Source: Sciurus carolinensis (taxonomy: Eukaryota; Chordata; Mammalia; Rodentia; Sciuridae). From it: a DNA stretch of 64,000 nucleotides. The translations under genes were made by a program, and so were the position numbers. The DNA lies in NCBI RefSeq assembly GCF_902686445.1, contig NC_062218.1, positions 132,975,241 to 133,039,240 of the forward strand, read 5' to 3'. The notes under the pieces were generated by a model, which saw nothing but the letters and a program-made list of their open reading frames with translations, searched no databases and was not told the origin of the DNA. Of the stretch, positions 35,251 to 48,769 are shown in pieces. Position 1 is the first letter of the stretch. Every line of letters starts with the position of its first letter.

Positions 35251-35825
35251 TCTTTTTCCATTCTCCTTGTGGACTTTGAATGGTTTATACTATTAAAGGA
35301 GAAACTGCTGATTTAAAACTTCTTTTTCAGTTTGTTGAGTTGAATTGTCAGTGATCATTTGTATTCAGTCTTAATGTCTTTTTCTAAATTCCAGTCAACC
35401 CCTGTGAGATTGTAACCTAGAGTTGAGGGTATATTTGTGGCCAGGAAACAAATATAAGCAGTATTATTTGTCCAATGTGTACTTAATTGAACTAAGTTGG
35501 CACATGAATTTTTAGTTTTGTTTCATTAGAACCCTTTCTAAACATCTGGAAAAGGAACCAGTAAATGACCAAAATTTCTTCATATACAAATATCTTTACA
35601 GGAAAAAATTTGTCTTATACTTTAATAGATTAAAAATGTTAATCTATTAAACTACATTTAATTCAATCTGATTTCCCTGTGGTCGTTAGCAGTAAATACA
35701 TTCCCATATCCCTGTATCTTATGCAAATATGTGCATGTAAACAATGTGTGCAGAAATGTACATACTTATGTGCATCATTAATGGCTTGGTCTATTTAGCC
35801 TGATGCCAATTGTCATTCAAAACAG
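35251..35825. other. Intergenic sequence without recognised features
   Basis: No gene or clear repeat seen. Confidence 0.45.
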
Positions 35826-36450
35826 GTGCTGACAATTCACAATAGCCAAGCTATTGTGTCCTTCAACAGATGAATGGATAAAGAAAATGTGGTATATATA
35901 CACAATGGAGTATTATTCAGCCCTAAAAAAGAATGATTTTAAGGCATTTACTGGTAAATGGGTGGATCTGGACGCTATCATGCTAAGTGAAATAAGCCAA
36001 TCCCCAAAAGCCAAAGGTTGAATGTTTTCTCTGATATATGGAAGCTGATCCACAATTGGCGGTGGGGGATAAAAAAAAAGAACAGAAGTTCAGTGGAGTA
36101 GACAAAATGGAATGAAGGGAAGGGATAAGATATGGGATAGGGAAAGGCTGTGGAATGAATCTGACATAATATTCCTATGCACGTATATGAATATACCAAG
36201 TGAATCTCACCATCATGTACATCCACAGGAAATTAATTTAAAAAAGAAACAATTATGGTTAAATGGCAGAAAGCTCAGTACAGTAGAAGGAAGGGAGCAA
36301 GGGGGAGGGGGAGGGTTAGAGGAGGTACTGGGGACTAAGTTAGAACAAGATGTATTCCATGTATAATTCCATGTATAATTATGTCAAAATGGATTCCACT
36401 GCCATGTATAAGTAAAAAGAACCAATAAAAAAGTGAAGAAAAAAAAAAAA
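35826..36450 (+). mobile_element. LINE-1 3' ends, two adjacent tails
   Basis: 35826-36060 is the ORF2 end (caattcacaatagccaag, caacagatgaatggataaag, catgctaagtgaaataag). It runs into a purine-rich UTR to about 36245, and a second tail (36265-36450) ends with aaaagaaccaataaaaaag. The second half matches the antisense tail at 59175. Confidence 0.7.
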
Positions 36451-36689
36451 CAGGTGCTAAGAGATGAAGTAGGAGAGTTCTTGAGAGTGTGAGGATGATA
36501 AGGTTTAAAAATCAGACATGGTTCATGGCCTGGGAGCTGTTTGCTAGCTACTGTCTCATGCAATTTCACTCAACATTATAAAATCATTATCATACTTACC
36601 TCATCAATCTGCTAATTATTTCATTTAAAAACTCCTTAATGCTTCCTTGAGTGTCTACTCAATTATTAAGATATCATAAGAGTACTCTG

Positions 36690-36912
36690 GAAGAAGTAAA
36701 AGGTGAGGGTGGTTCTCAGAGTGTCCCTAGAGGGACCAGTGTCTCAGCAGTTCCCAGCCAGTAGTATCAGCATCTCCTGGGAACTTGTTAAGTGCAAATT
36801 CTTGGACCCCAGCTGAAACCTATTAATCAAAGACTCTGCAGGGAGGGGAACAGCAATTTGTTCTTTAAAAAAGTCCACATGGTGATTTTAATTCACACAT
36901 GAGAATCACTGA
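36690..36912 (+). mobile_element. hAT-Charlie-type DNA transposon fossil (MER5-like)
   Basis: The ordered words agtatcagcatctcctggg, gaacttgttaagtgcaaattc, gaccccagctgaaacctatt and gaatcact near the end are landmarks of a MER5-class non-autonomous element. Exact family uncertain. Confidence 0.55.
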
Positions 36913-37590
36913 TACCATACATGCTTCTTCCCCCACACTTTATTTTTTTGGTATGGAGAGTGCATCTCCATGGGGATTGACTGAGTTATTAAAAGATTGT
37001 AAAGTATAAAGGAGTATATGATTGCAGGTCTTTTACCCACTGTAAGAGGACACAAATTGAAAGGGGAATCCCTGAGTATTTAGCCTATCTTATCTTAAAA
37101 TTTGAGTAGGAGTCATGAGTTCATCTTAATATCAAAATCAATGTCCTCCCTAAAGGTTATCAGTCATGGAAATTGCCATTACTAATTTGGAACAGGTTTT
37201 ATTTCATGGGCATAGATTCAGAGGAAACACAACTTTTAGTCTTATATTTATCCAGATACAACAGGAGCAAAAACAAACACTGATTCAGCTGTGAGGAAGA
37301 AACGAGGTCCAAGAGGAGATGATGGACAAGAGAGGGAAGGACTGGCTCATTTTTTTGGTACCAAGACAACCGAATAAGTATTTGTTAGCATTGCCTTGTG
37401 TCACTTTTTCCACATGAATAGAGTCACAGCCAGCCATCAGCTGCCTAGACTTCTTCAAACTTGGGGCCTAGAGACTATCACTCTATTAACTCTAAGAGTG
37501 GTGCCTTTAGTGTAAGTGATTTTATTGCTTTTCATTTTACTGGGGGATTCAATTGACATTTAACTGACAATTAGATAAGTGTACATGGGA
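36913..37590. other. Intergenic sequence without recognised features
   Basis: No gene or clear repeat seen. Confidence 0.45.
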
Positions 37591-37599
37591 CCCCAAAAA

Positions 37600-37858
37600 G
37601 GTAAGTTAGGGTGGATGGAAAATAGTAAAGAGAGAGGAAGGGGTATGGGGGTAGGAATGATAGTAGAGTGAAACAGACATTATTACCTCATGTACATGTG
37701 TGACTGCATGACCAATGTGAACCTGCAACATGTAAAATCAGAAAAATGAGAGATTACACTCCATTTATGTAATAACTATCAAAATGCATAAATGCATTCT
37801 GTCATGTACAACTAATTAGAACAAATAAAACACAAAATTTTTAAAAAGAATAATACAA
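37600..37858 (+). mobile_element. LINE-1 3' tail fragment
   Basis: Purine-rich UTR followed by cattattacctcatgtacatg, gactgcatgacc, catttatgtaat, gcattctgtcatgtaca and attagaacaaataaaa. Close to the tails at 7590 and 61640. Confidence 0.75.
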
Positions 37859-38139
37859 TAATGCACTTAGGAACAGAAACTCAAAATGAGGGTTTTTAGA
37901 GAAAAGCAGGAAGGGAGAATTGTGCTCTGTGACCCAAGTGACTCATGCAACAGTGTGTTAACTTTCTTCTCAACTGCAGTAATTTTATGGCTATCTAAGG
38001 GATTCTCAGATTTGTCAGCTGTTTCATGTGAGGCAAAAGGATGGGCAAATGAATGAAGAAGGATTTTCCATTTGAATACAGTCATGTGCAGCATTCTCAA
38101 ACCAGAGGTGGAGCACAATGGTCAAGTAATTTTCTTTTT

Positions 38140-39585
38140 TTCTTTTTCTCACAAAGGATTTTGATCTTTTTTTAAAGAGTGAATAGTATTCCATTGTGTA
38201 TATGTTCCACGTTTTTAAAAAATCCATTCATGTGTTCAACTTTGACCATTTTAGTTGTTTCCATATCTTGGATGTTAAGAATAACGCTACAGTGAACATG
38301 AAAGATATCTTTCTGATATGCCAGCTTTCAGTTCTTTTGAAAATATGCTCAGAAGTGGAGTTGTGAGAATAAATCTATTTTTCATTTTTCATGAACCTCC
38401 GTGCTATTTTCCAAAATGGCTATACTACTTAAAACACCCACCAACAATATACAGGATTCCCTTTTCAGCACATCCTCACCAATATTTCTCATCTTTCCTT
38501 TTTTTAATTGGTGTATACTGATTATACAGAATGTGGGTTTCATTGTGGCATATTCATATGTACACGAAAACATAATTTGATCAATTTCATTCCCCAGAAC
38601 CTCCCCAATGCTCCCTCTCTCCCTCTCCCTGAGTCTCTTCCTTTTACTAATTATCTTCCTTTTATTTTCATGGCACCCCTTTTCTCCCCTGCATTTTCCT
38701 TCTGGCTTCCACATATGAAAGAAAAATACAATACTTTTCTTTCTAATTCTTTCACACAAAATTGTGATCTCCAGACCCATCCATGTTCCGGCAAATGGCA
38801 TAATTTCTTTCTTGTTTATGACTGAATAAAATTATATGTGTAGATATACCATATTTTCTTTATCTGTTCATCAGATTATGGATACTTAGGCTGGTTTCAT
38901 AACTCAGCTATTGTGAATTGTGTTGTGACAAACGAGTATGCATGCATCTCCTAAGGTGTGCTGACTTTAATCTCTTAGAATAAATACCAGGAGTGCTATA
39001 CTCGTTCTATTTTTAGTTTTTTCCTCTTCCTAATAATGGCCATTCTACAAGCTGTGAGGTGATAGCTCATTGTAATTATAATTTGCATATCCTGATGATT
39101 AAAGAATGTTGAGCTTTTATTCATATGCCTGTTGGCTATCTGTAAATCTTTTAAGAAATGTTTATTTTGATCTTTTGCTCATTTTTTAAAGGAAGGTTAT
39201 TGTTTTTCTCGATTTTGAGTAGCTTGAGTTCCTTGTATAGTTTGGATGTGAACTTATCCGTTGTGTGATTTACAAATACTTTCCCCTAATCTGTGGTTTG
39301 TCTTTCCACTCAGCTAATTGTTTTCTTTGGCATTCAGAAACTTTTTAGTTTCATGAAATCCCACTTGTCTATTTTTACTTTTGTCTGTTTTCTGGGGTCA
39401 CATCCCAGAAGATATGCCTAGCTCAATGTTATGGAGTGTTCTTTCTGTTTTCTTCTAGCAGTTTTATAGGTTTTGGTCTTACGTTTTTAACTCATTTTAA
39501 ACTTATTCCTGCATAAGGGGTCGAATATGAGTTTAATACCATTATTGTACAAAGTGGATAGCCAGTTCTTCTCACACCAACAAAC
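38140..39585 (-). mobile_element. Old LINE-1 ORF2 C-terminus, antisense, in pieces
   Basis: Antisense L1 landmarks run in order: gtattccattgtgtatatg, ttttccaaaatggctatac, gtgaggtgatagctcattg, gagttccttgtatag, cccacttgtctatttttac and tataggttttggtc. A 38500-38830 stretch with a 3' UTR-like antisense piece (cttccacatatgaaag) interrupts it, so two or more insertions overlap. Confidence 0.65.
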
Positions 39586-40570
39586 TATGTTTTGATGTTG
39601 TTGGACGTTGGTGTGAGTAATGTGACATTAACGCATTGGACTTGTTCTTGTGCACATGTGAAGCAGTTTCTCAGAAAACATTTCTATGGTGGAATTGTTG
39701 GTTACAGGGAAGTCCGATACCCTTGACTTCACAGGATTGTCCCAATTTGTACCTGTTGCCCTGGGGTGTTTATTAGCAGTCATTCTAATTATTGCATGTA
39801 TGCCCCTTTGACTTTACAAGACAGATTTCTAAAGTGGTTGTATCATTTCATACTTCTACATCAGAAAGTACAATTTATAGCTATAGTTTAATCCATTATC
39901 CATATCCTCACTGAGAATATTACAAATCCTAGTTTCTTCTAATCCAGTGGATCTAAATTGCACATAAGCATGGTTTTAACTAACATTTCATCCCTATGAA
40001 TAATGTCAATAACTTTCAAATATTTATTTGTCATTATATTTGCTTTTTGGTGCAATGTCTGTGAAGGTCTTTGGTTTGTTTGTCTACTAAATTATTTTTA
40101 TTTTAAAAATTAATGCTTTAGAGTACTTTTAATTTCAAAAATGTCTTTTTTGTGAACAATGAACACTATTTTTTTCAAGTTTATGATAGGTTGCTAGAGT
40201 GTATACATTAGCCTCCTGCTGCTCTGCTCCCCAAACCAGTGAAAGAGGAATTCCTTTCATTCAAAATGTTGACTACACATGGATCCATTGCACTGCAAAG
40301 TTTTGGTTCATCTGGTTGGAGTAAAATGGTCTCATAGTATAATTTTAATTTATATTTCCTCATTGTTAATGAGGATTGATGATTAGAAAATGCATGATTA
40401 GAAAAGTAGTTCATCTGTGAAGTACTTGATATCTCCCACTTTTGTTTTTATTTCTATAAATTGCATTTTTTGCATGGTGTATTCCTATTATCATAGGTTT
40501 ATAACTACTTTGTTTTTTAAGTAATATCAGAAGAAGTAGAGTTAAAAACCAAAAATAGAGTAAGACCAAC
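39586..40570. other. Unresolved AT-rich sequence, perhaps older antisense LINE-1
   Basis: Scattered words resemble antisense L1, but no ordered set is convincing. No gene is visible. Confidence 0.3.
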
Positions 40571-41220
40571 TTTTATATTTACCCACACAGTGATCTTTAC
40601 CACTATTCTTTATGTCATTGCTTTAAGTTACTACCTGGAATTCTTTCATTTCATCCCAAAGTACTTTTTAAACATTTCTGGTGGGTCAGGACTGCTAGTA
40701 ATAAATACTCTCAGTTTCAATTTACCTACAAATGCCTTAATTTTTTCCTCCTTTTGAATGATTGTTCTGCCTGATACAATTCTTGATTGGTGATTTTTTT
40801 TCTTTTTCTTTCAGTATTCTAAATACCTCAACCCAATACCTTCTAGCCTCCAGGTTTTCTGATGAGCTTGGTCATTAATCTTTTTATGTTCCCTTGTGTA
40901 TAATGTCATCCTGACATAATGCTTTTGAGATTTTCTTTCTTTTCTACTTCTTTTATAATGTGTTTTGGCATTGTATATTTGAGTTCACTCTATTTGGATT
41001 TCGTTGACAGGTTTTATGTGTAGATTAATGCTTTTCATCAAATTGGGGAAGTTTCCAGCTCTCGTTTCCTCTAATAAACTTTCTGTCTTCATTCTCCTCG
41101 TTCTCTGGAACTCCCATGTTGTGTGTCCTATTAGTTTTCTGTAGACCTTAAATTCTTCTCATTTTTCTTTATTCTCTTTTCTCTCTCTTTCTAAAAAACT
41201 TCACTTGGGAGATTACAGAA
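40571..41220 (-). mobile_element. Old LINE-1 fragment, antisense
   Basis: The words attgttctgcctgatac, ttcttgattggtgattt, ccttctagcctccaggt and tttctgatgagcttgg follow the order of ancient antisense L1. Confidence 0.5.
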
Positions 41221-41474
41221 CAGATGTGAGAAGGCAAAAAAAAAAAAAAAAAACAGAACCATCAAATTTAAATTAAATCAATTGAGATAATCTAGTCTGA
41301 GGAAGGATAAGAGTAAAGAATGAGGTGAAGGGAACAGAGCCTAAGATACTTGTGGTACTCCATCAAATTTTTCTACATATGCATAATGGGTGTTACAGAA
41401 GAAGAGCAGAGAGAAATAGAAAAAATGGATGCCTGAAAAACTAATGGCTGAAATTATTTAAAAACAAAACAAAA

Positions 41475-41660
41475 CTTGACTTAATAAACTTTTGTTGGAA
41501 CACAGTCATACTCATTTCTCTGTGTACTGTTAATGACTGCTTTTGTGCTAAAGCGTTAGCGTTGAGCATGTACTACAGAAACTGCAGAGCCCACAAAGCC
41601 AAATATTTACTATATGACTATTTATGCAAAATTTTGCTGATCCCTCCCCTAGAATGTCAG
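41475..41660 (-). mobile_element. hAT-Charlie-type DNA transposon fossil
   Basis: The order aataaacttttgttggaaca, cacagtcatactcattt, gctttgtgctaaagcg-like, cacaaagccaaatatttac and tttgctgatccc matches the reverse complement of a common non-autonomous hAT family whose consensus ends in 'tttgccgacccctg'. Confidence 0.6.
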
Positions 41661-42465
41661 ATGATCCTAGGTGGCCTTGTAAATTGCTCTCTAGTATGCC
41701 CTACTTTCAGATTTAAATGATTTTTCTGAAACTAATGCTTAGAATTGTAAGACTCTGAGGGTCCAGATATATGGTTTTCTGAGACTGAGTTGGGTGGATT
41801 TCGATGACCTTGCATATATGAAGAGTATTTGTGACTGGAAAATTAGATCATCATTAAAGTGATGTTGGAATCACAAGAAATGGAAAATAAGAGTGTAATT
41901 GTCAAAAGATGAAAAATACAAAGCTAAATCCTCCTGACTTCAAATATCATATTCTTACACAATAACTAATATGTTTGTTAAAAATAAGGGTTTTTATTAT
42001 GGTAAGAACACTTAACATAAATGTAACTTTATAAAAAATTTTAAGTGTATTATACAGTATTATTAATTAATTATTAACACAATGTTATAATACAAATTTT
42101 TAAGCAGATTTTTTTATGCCTGCTAGTAAATTTTCCAAAATATTCTTTCATGGATACCACATCACAAAAATTAAGTGATCTTTTTTGACTCTATTAAGAT
42201 ATTCTCTGTTACTCATTTTCCTCAGAAACAAATTCACAAGTGGAGTATATCAAATTATTTTTTAACAATTTAAAACATAAAGACAAGTATTAATTCTAAA
42301 CATTCAAAAGAAAAAATACTTTAAAAATTTTTGAGGTTTGAGGTGAGGGATATATCAGTTACCCTGATCTGATCATTAGACATTGAAGACATGTATCATA
42401 CCACAACCCAAAATATGTTCACTTATTATGTGTTGAGTAAAACTAACACAATTTCAGATTCAATG
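41661..42465. other. Intergenic AT-rich sequence without recognised features
   Basis: No gene or clear repeat seen. Confidence 0.45.
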
Positions 42466-43035
42466 AGGTGGTATTAGACCAAATCCTTCACAGCACAGGA
42501 AACAATCAAGAACATGAAAAGAGAGTCAATGGAATGGGAAAAAATCTTTGGCACCTGCACCTCAGATAGAGCATTAATCTCCAGGCTATATAAAGAACTC
42601 AAAAATTTTGATCCCCCCCAAAAAAAATAACCCAATCAATAAATGTGCAAAGGAACTAAACAGGCACTTCACAGAAGAGGAAATGCAAACGACCAACAAA
42701 TACATGGAAAAAAAAATTCAACATCTATAGCAAGTAGAGAAATGCAAGTTAAAACTACACTGAGATTCATCTCATCCCAATCAGAACGGAAATTATCAAG
42801 AATACAAGTAAAAAGAAACATGGGCAAGAATGTGGAGAAAAAAAGGTACAATCATACATTGCTGGTGGGACTGCAAATTGGTGCAAACACTATGGAAAGC
42901 AGTATGAAGAGTCCTTAGAAAACTTGGAATGGAACCACCATTTGACTCAATTACCCAGCTCCTCTGTATATACCCAAAGGACTTAAAATCAGCACACCAT
43001 ACTGATGTAGCCACATCAATGTTTATAACATCTTA
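42466..43035 (+). mobile_element. LINE-1 ORF2 C-terminal fragment
   Basis: It reads the ORF2 end in order: aacatgaaaagagagtcaatgg, ctccaggctatataaagaac, cacttcacagaagagg, gagaaatgcaagttaaaac, tacattgctggtgggactgc and gacttaaaatcagcac. It stops before the UTR. An inserted run 'gatccccccc' and several indels make it a fossil. Confidence 0.75.
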
Positions 43036-43892
43036 ATATACAATAGCTATTAATGTATCAACAATGCTGTACTGTTCTGTCAAGTGCCTAACTTATTGCC
43101 TAGGGAGTACCTAACAGAATGTGATCGAAACAGGCCCAGAGAAGATTTTACATGGAGGATTCAAGTCAGAGATACAACTTGCTTTCCCTTTGAGTCTGGC
43201 AGATAATGTGACCAACCGAAGAAGGCTTGGAAATTGAATAGGTGGATGTGATTGCACTGAAGGACTGAGCCTGGGACGGGGAGAGGGAGAAGAGAAAAGG
43301 GGGAAAAGTCAGTTAAAAGTCAGTTTTAAGCTGCAGTGACAGAGCAGTTAGGGTTATGTTCAATGCATAAAGTGGGTCCGTTTCATTTCCCCAATGTCAA
43401 TTTCTAACTTCCATGGGAAAATGGGTGATGACTTCTCCAAACTGTTTCCTGTTGAAATTTGGCAAAGAGGGGGTCTTAAAATGGAAACTTTTGACCTGTT
43501 GTCCTTTTTGTTCTTTTGGACTTTTACCAGAAGGGATGCAGAAGTAACTCCAACCTTCATGGGGGCCTGAAAAAAGCATACTAATTACAGCAATTAATAT
43601 TTGACTGATTGTTTTACATATCATTTTAATCTAATTTATTTTGCTATAACCACATTTTCCCCTCTCTCGTAGGGTACCAGGAAGGGTTGCTAATATACTG
43701 TTTCTTTTTGGACTCAATTTAATCCTACTTCTGGGGACACTTTTGTTGAGGAGAGTAACCAGCAACAACTTAATCCATTGCAGGTGGGTTTCTTGACATA
43801 ATTTAGCCACTGTCTTTTTAAGGCATGATTTATCTTTTCTGTTTTTCTGATAGTTTGGGGTCTCATGGATACATGTATGTTCCATTAGCTGT
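43036..43892. other. Unresolved intergenic sequence
   Basis: No gene or family recognised. It has a different base feel from the flanking L1 and could be decayed LTR-element sequence. Confidence 0.3.
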
Positions 43893-45925
43893 TCAAAGGA
43901 AAGAAGTACTCAAACTATCACTATTTTTTGATGACATGATTCTATATTAGAGGACCCAAAAAATTCCACCAGAAAACTTCTAGAACTAACAAATTAATTC
44001 AGTAAAATAGCAGGATATAAAATCAATACCCATAAATCAAATGCATTTCTATACATCAGGGATTAATCCTCTGAAAGAAGAATTAGGAAAACTATCCCAT
44101 TCACAATAGCCTCAAAAGTAAAATAAAATACTTGGGAATCAATCTAACAAAAGAGGTAAAAGACCTCTACAATGAAAACTAAATAATACTGAAGAAAGAA
44201 ATTGAAAAAGACCTGAGAAGATGGAACGATCTCCCATACTCCTGGATAAGCAGAATTAACATTGTCAAAATGGTCATACTACCAAAAGTGTTAAACAGAT
44301 TTAATGCAATTCCAATTAAAATCCCAATGACATTCCTCATAGAAACAGAAAAAGCAATCATGTAATTCATTTGGGAAAATGAGAGACCCAGAATAGCCAA
44401 AGAAATCCTTAGAAAGAAGAGTGAAGCAGGAAACATCACACTACTGGACCTTAAACTACACTACAGAGCTATAGTAACAAAAATGGCATGGTATTGGCAC
44501 CAAAATAGACATGTAGACCAATGGTACAGAATAGAAGGCACAGAGACAAACCTACATAAATACAGTCATCTCATACTAGATAAAGGTGACAAAAACATAC
44601 ATTGGAGAAAAGAAACCTCTTCAACAAATACTGCTGGGAAAATTGGAAATCCATATGTAGCAAAATGAAATTAAACCCTATCTCTCACCCTGCACAAAAC
44701 TAAACTCAAAGTGGATCAAGGACCTAGGAATTGAACCAGAGACCCTGCACCTCATAGAAGAAAAAGTAGGCCCAAATGTTCACCATGTCAGCTTAGGACC
44801 TGACTTTCTTAACAAGACCCTTAAAGGGCAAGAAATAAAATCAAGAATCAATAAATGGTATAGGTTCAAACTGAAAAGCTTCTTCTCAGCAAATAAAAAA
44901 ATCAGTAATGTGAAGAGAGAGCCTACAGAATGGAATAAAATCTTTACCACAGAAATAGCACATAGAACACTAATCTCCAGGATATAAAAAGAACTCAAAA
45001 ATCTTAACTTCAAAAAACAAATAATCCAGTCAATGAATTGGGTAAGGAACTGAACAGACACTTCACAGAAGAAGACATACAATCAGTCAACAAACATGAA
45101 AAAAATTTCCAACATCTCTAGCAATTAGAGAAGTGCAAATCAAAACCACTCTAAGATTTCATCTCACTCCAATTAGAATGGCTATTATCAAGAACACAAG
45201 CAATAATAAATGTTGGCATGAATGTGAGGAAAAAGCACACTCATACATTGCTGGTGGAGTTGCAAATTGGTGCAACCACTATGGACTGCAGTATGAAGAT
45301 TCCTTAGAAAACTTGGAATGGAACCACCACTTGACCCAGCTATCCCCTTTCTTGACCTATATCCAAAGGACTTAAAATCAACATACTACAGTGATGCGCC
45401 ACATCAATGTTTTTAGCAGCTCAATTCACAATAGCTAAACTATGGAACCAACTTAGATGCCCTTCAACAGCAGAATGGATAAAGAAAATGTGGTATATAT
45501 GCACAATGGAATATTACTCAGTCTTACAGAAAAATGAAATTATGGCATTTGCAGGTAAATGATGGAGTTGGAGAATATCATGATAAGTGAAATATGCCAA
45601 TCCCAAAAAAACCAAAGGCCAAATGTTTTCTCTGATATGTGGATGGTGATCCATAATGGGGTGGGTAGGGCATGGGAAAAATGGAGTAATTTTAGATTGG
45701 CCAAGAGGAGTGAGGAGAGGGGAAGGGTTTAGGGGTGGGAACGATGGTGGAATGAGACTGACATTATTATCCTATGTACATGTATGATTGCACAAATGGT
45801 GTGATTCTGCATCATGTGCAACCAGGGAAATGAAGAGTTGTGCTCCATTTGTGTACAGTGAGTCAAAATGCATTCTGCTGTCAGTATAACTGGAACAAAT
45901 TTTAAAAGTTAAAAAAAAAAAACAA
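43893..45925 (+). mobile_element. 5'-truncated LINE-1 (L1 copy 3)
   Basis: It begins inside the reverse transcriptase just before the active-site motif, continues through the ORF2 C-terminus and 3' UTR, and ends with an A-run near 45924. In ORF2 the FADD motif reads FFDD (about 43922-43935), and stops and shifts are frequent, so no protein is made. About 2 kb. Target duplications were not evident. Confidence 0.85.
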
Positions 45926-48769
45926 GTTTGACTTGATGAAATTGATCAAGGTATTCCTTCCATAATTCATACTCATGTAGTGCTTTACCAAGGGCTAGAC
46001 CAGTCTTTCAGGCAGGAGGATGAGCCCATGGGAAATTTGTCTCCATCTGGCAGTCCCATCCCAGGAGTCAAATCTTCATTCTTTGGTTCACTTTTCTTTC
46101 TCTTCATTATAAGAGGGTTTCTATTGGTCCAATTCAAGTTGAGGTATTAGAATACCAATAAATGATTGACACTTGGGTTGTCTATTAGGACAGCCAACTA
46201 TCTCCCTATGCTCTCAGCAGTCAGTAGCCATCCTTTTTTGTGTGATCAAACTTTTTTGATGTAATAAGATTGGCTATCAGTCACATTATTTCCCCTAATG
46301 TCTGTAAGAGAATTTTAAGGTCTGTACCTTGTTTCTCATGCACTATAGTCTGAACTCTTATAGGTCAAGCAGGCCTAGAGCAGGGGCTGTGATGAGGCTT
46401 TGCTTTAATTTTTCATATTTCTTATATTCCTGTGTTGGGTTTTATGTATCTGTTGGGAGGTATTTCTCTCTTTGCATCAGTCCTTTTAAAGCACAGCCTT
46501 CGCTTGCCAAATTGTTCTAGAGTGAGCTCAATTGAGATCCCCTTATAGGTGTGGTGTTCACAGCCTTTGTGTTAATTCTGTCTGTTTTTGATGAAGCAGT
46601 GGGTTTCATAGATGAAACCTAAGGACCCACTCCTAGTCATTTCTTCTGGGGAATGTTTGTTAGTTTGAGTTTTTATCTCTTTTATTCTTTGTATTCAAAT
46701 GTAGCTTAAATTTCAGTGTTGTTGATTTGCGTGTGGAGCAAGGTATGCTGTCTTTTGATTGAGTTTAGTTCAGCAGAAGACTCTCTTCCCGGCCAACTTG
46801 TAATGTCCATGTAGGTTACCAGCACCTCACAGAACACAGGGAAACAAACAGTAGTAACAACTAATGCAAACAACAAGTAGCATTAAAATAAACACCTATG
46901 ATTTAAGTGTTCCTTCTATGACATTTACAATGCTAATTACCACACACACACACACACAGAAATGGTGGAGTCAACAATTGCCAATAGAAAAATAAGTAAC
47001 CTGAATTAGATCTGGCATTAAAGCAAACAACAGGTGTTAACTATGTCATCCACATCAGTAATAATTGCAACAGCATGAATGGTAAGGGCAGGAGTTATAG
47101 AAACCAATAAGTTCTAAAAGATGGTAAAAGTATAGTCAATTAAGAGAAAAGAAAATGTGATAGAAAAGTAGAAAAGAGTTTACAATTTCAAAATGTGAAA
47201 AGAGAGGATGCAGAATAGATGGAGCAACATAGCAAGAACTATGTATACATGGAGAAAAAAGATTCTTAATGAAAAATGAAGAAATTATCTCTGTTGAGGG
47301 GGGTCCATTGGTCAAAATAGTCAATGGGAATGAATGGTCACTGCCTCTGCTCAGCAGTCCTTCTTTCCATTTCTTCATGGTCAATGTACCAAGAGAGAAA
47401 GCAAGGGTTAGAGATTGTTGACCCCTTCCTCTTTTTGTATTGTCCACCAAGCTGCCAGCTAGAGTGGCCTAAGATTGGAGCTGGTTGAAATAGCTCTCGG
47501 CTTCCCTTCTCAGCCACATTAGGTAGCGTGGAATGAAAAGTACTGTCGGGGCACTTCATCTGTACAGTCAGATTAATGTACTCACAGGTTAGGAATGCTG
47601 CAGAGTTCTGGAAGTTATAGAAGGAATTCTGGAGTTATGGAAGGAGTTTTGGCCACAGGGGCTTAGATATAATTAGACCTTAGGGGCTTTGTTGGGTATT
47701 ACCTACTCTAGGGAGATTAGATAAACACACCCGTAGGGCCCAGGAGTTGCTAATTTCTGCCACGACCCTGGATCTGAGGAACCTCCCAAGAATTCTACTT
47801 GCAGGGCAGGGAAACCAATCCCCCACACATGCTTCTGTCCACTAACACAGCCTTCCTAAACTTAGTCCTTGAGCGTATTTACACCTACCTGCCTGTTCAG
47901 ATTGCTACCACATTTAGCTGGTTATATGAGCAGCCTGATTCAAAGGGAAAGTGAGTTGGGCTTTCCTGTGTTTTCTGACTTTAATTCCCACTGGGTACAA
48001 TTTTCTCTATGCCTGTTTCACTCACATTCTGCTAGTTGCACCTATGTCACATGGTAGGTGCTTGCTGGGACAGTGTGGCAGTGTTTGCCTCCAGCTCTGA
48101 AAAAGCATCTGTAGCATGGCTGCCTCAAGATGGTTCCACCTCAACTCTCTTCAGCAAGTTGAGAAAGAGCTCTTGCTTTTCAAACAGCAGTTCACAATTC
48201 AGCCTCTGAATCAGCTAAATTCAGGCTACTTTTCTGATCCCAGGGTTTTTGTTGTTGTTGTTGTTGTTGTTGTTTTGTACCAAATCCGTCCATTGTGTTT
48301 CTCTCTGTTTTTATTCCTCCCCTCCATGGTGAACCAGTGCTACTGGTAGTGCTATTGCAACTGGCTCGGCTCCAGTGTACTATTTCTTCTTTTTTTCAAT
48401 GTATTCAAATTTCTGAGTCTCTAAGATTTTCTGACTGTCCAATATTAAATTTTAGTGAAATCTCTCTATCACACACCTCTCTGAGAAGCACTACTCCCAG
48501 TGAATCCTGAGCCACTGAGCAAGTAGGAATTAAGCCTTCCACATGATCTGCCATCTTCAAGAAATGCCTCAGTATTTCACCTCTTAGAAGTGCTTGATGT
48601 TTAAAAGTAGAAGTCAAATAAAATTTTTGTAAATAACTTTTTTAAAAAAGCATGGAATGTTATTTGCTCTAATTCAGTTATTCCCCTTTTTCTTCCCTTT
48701 CCTTCCCTATGTTCCCTTCCCTCTACTGATCTTTCTTCTATGTATTTATAGTTTTTCTTGTGGTCATTT
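45926..48769. other. Unresolved intergenic sequence
   Basis: No gene is supported. A (CA)9 run lies at 46941-46958 and a (GTT)n run at 48251-48273. The word ctgccatcttcaag near 48549 could be the antisense 5' end of an old L1 (aagatggc), but the sequence before it was not identified. Confidence 0.35.
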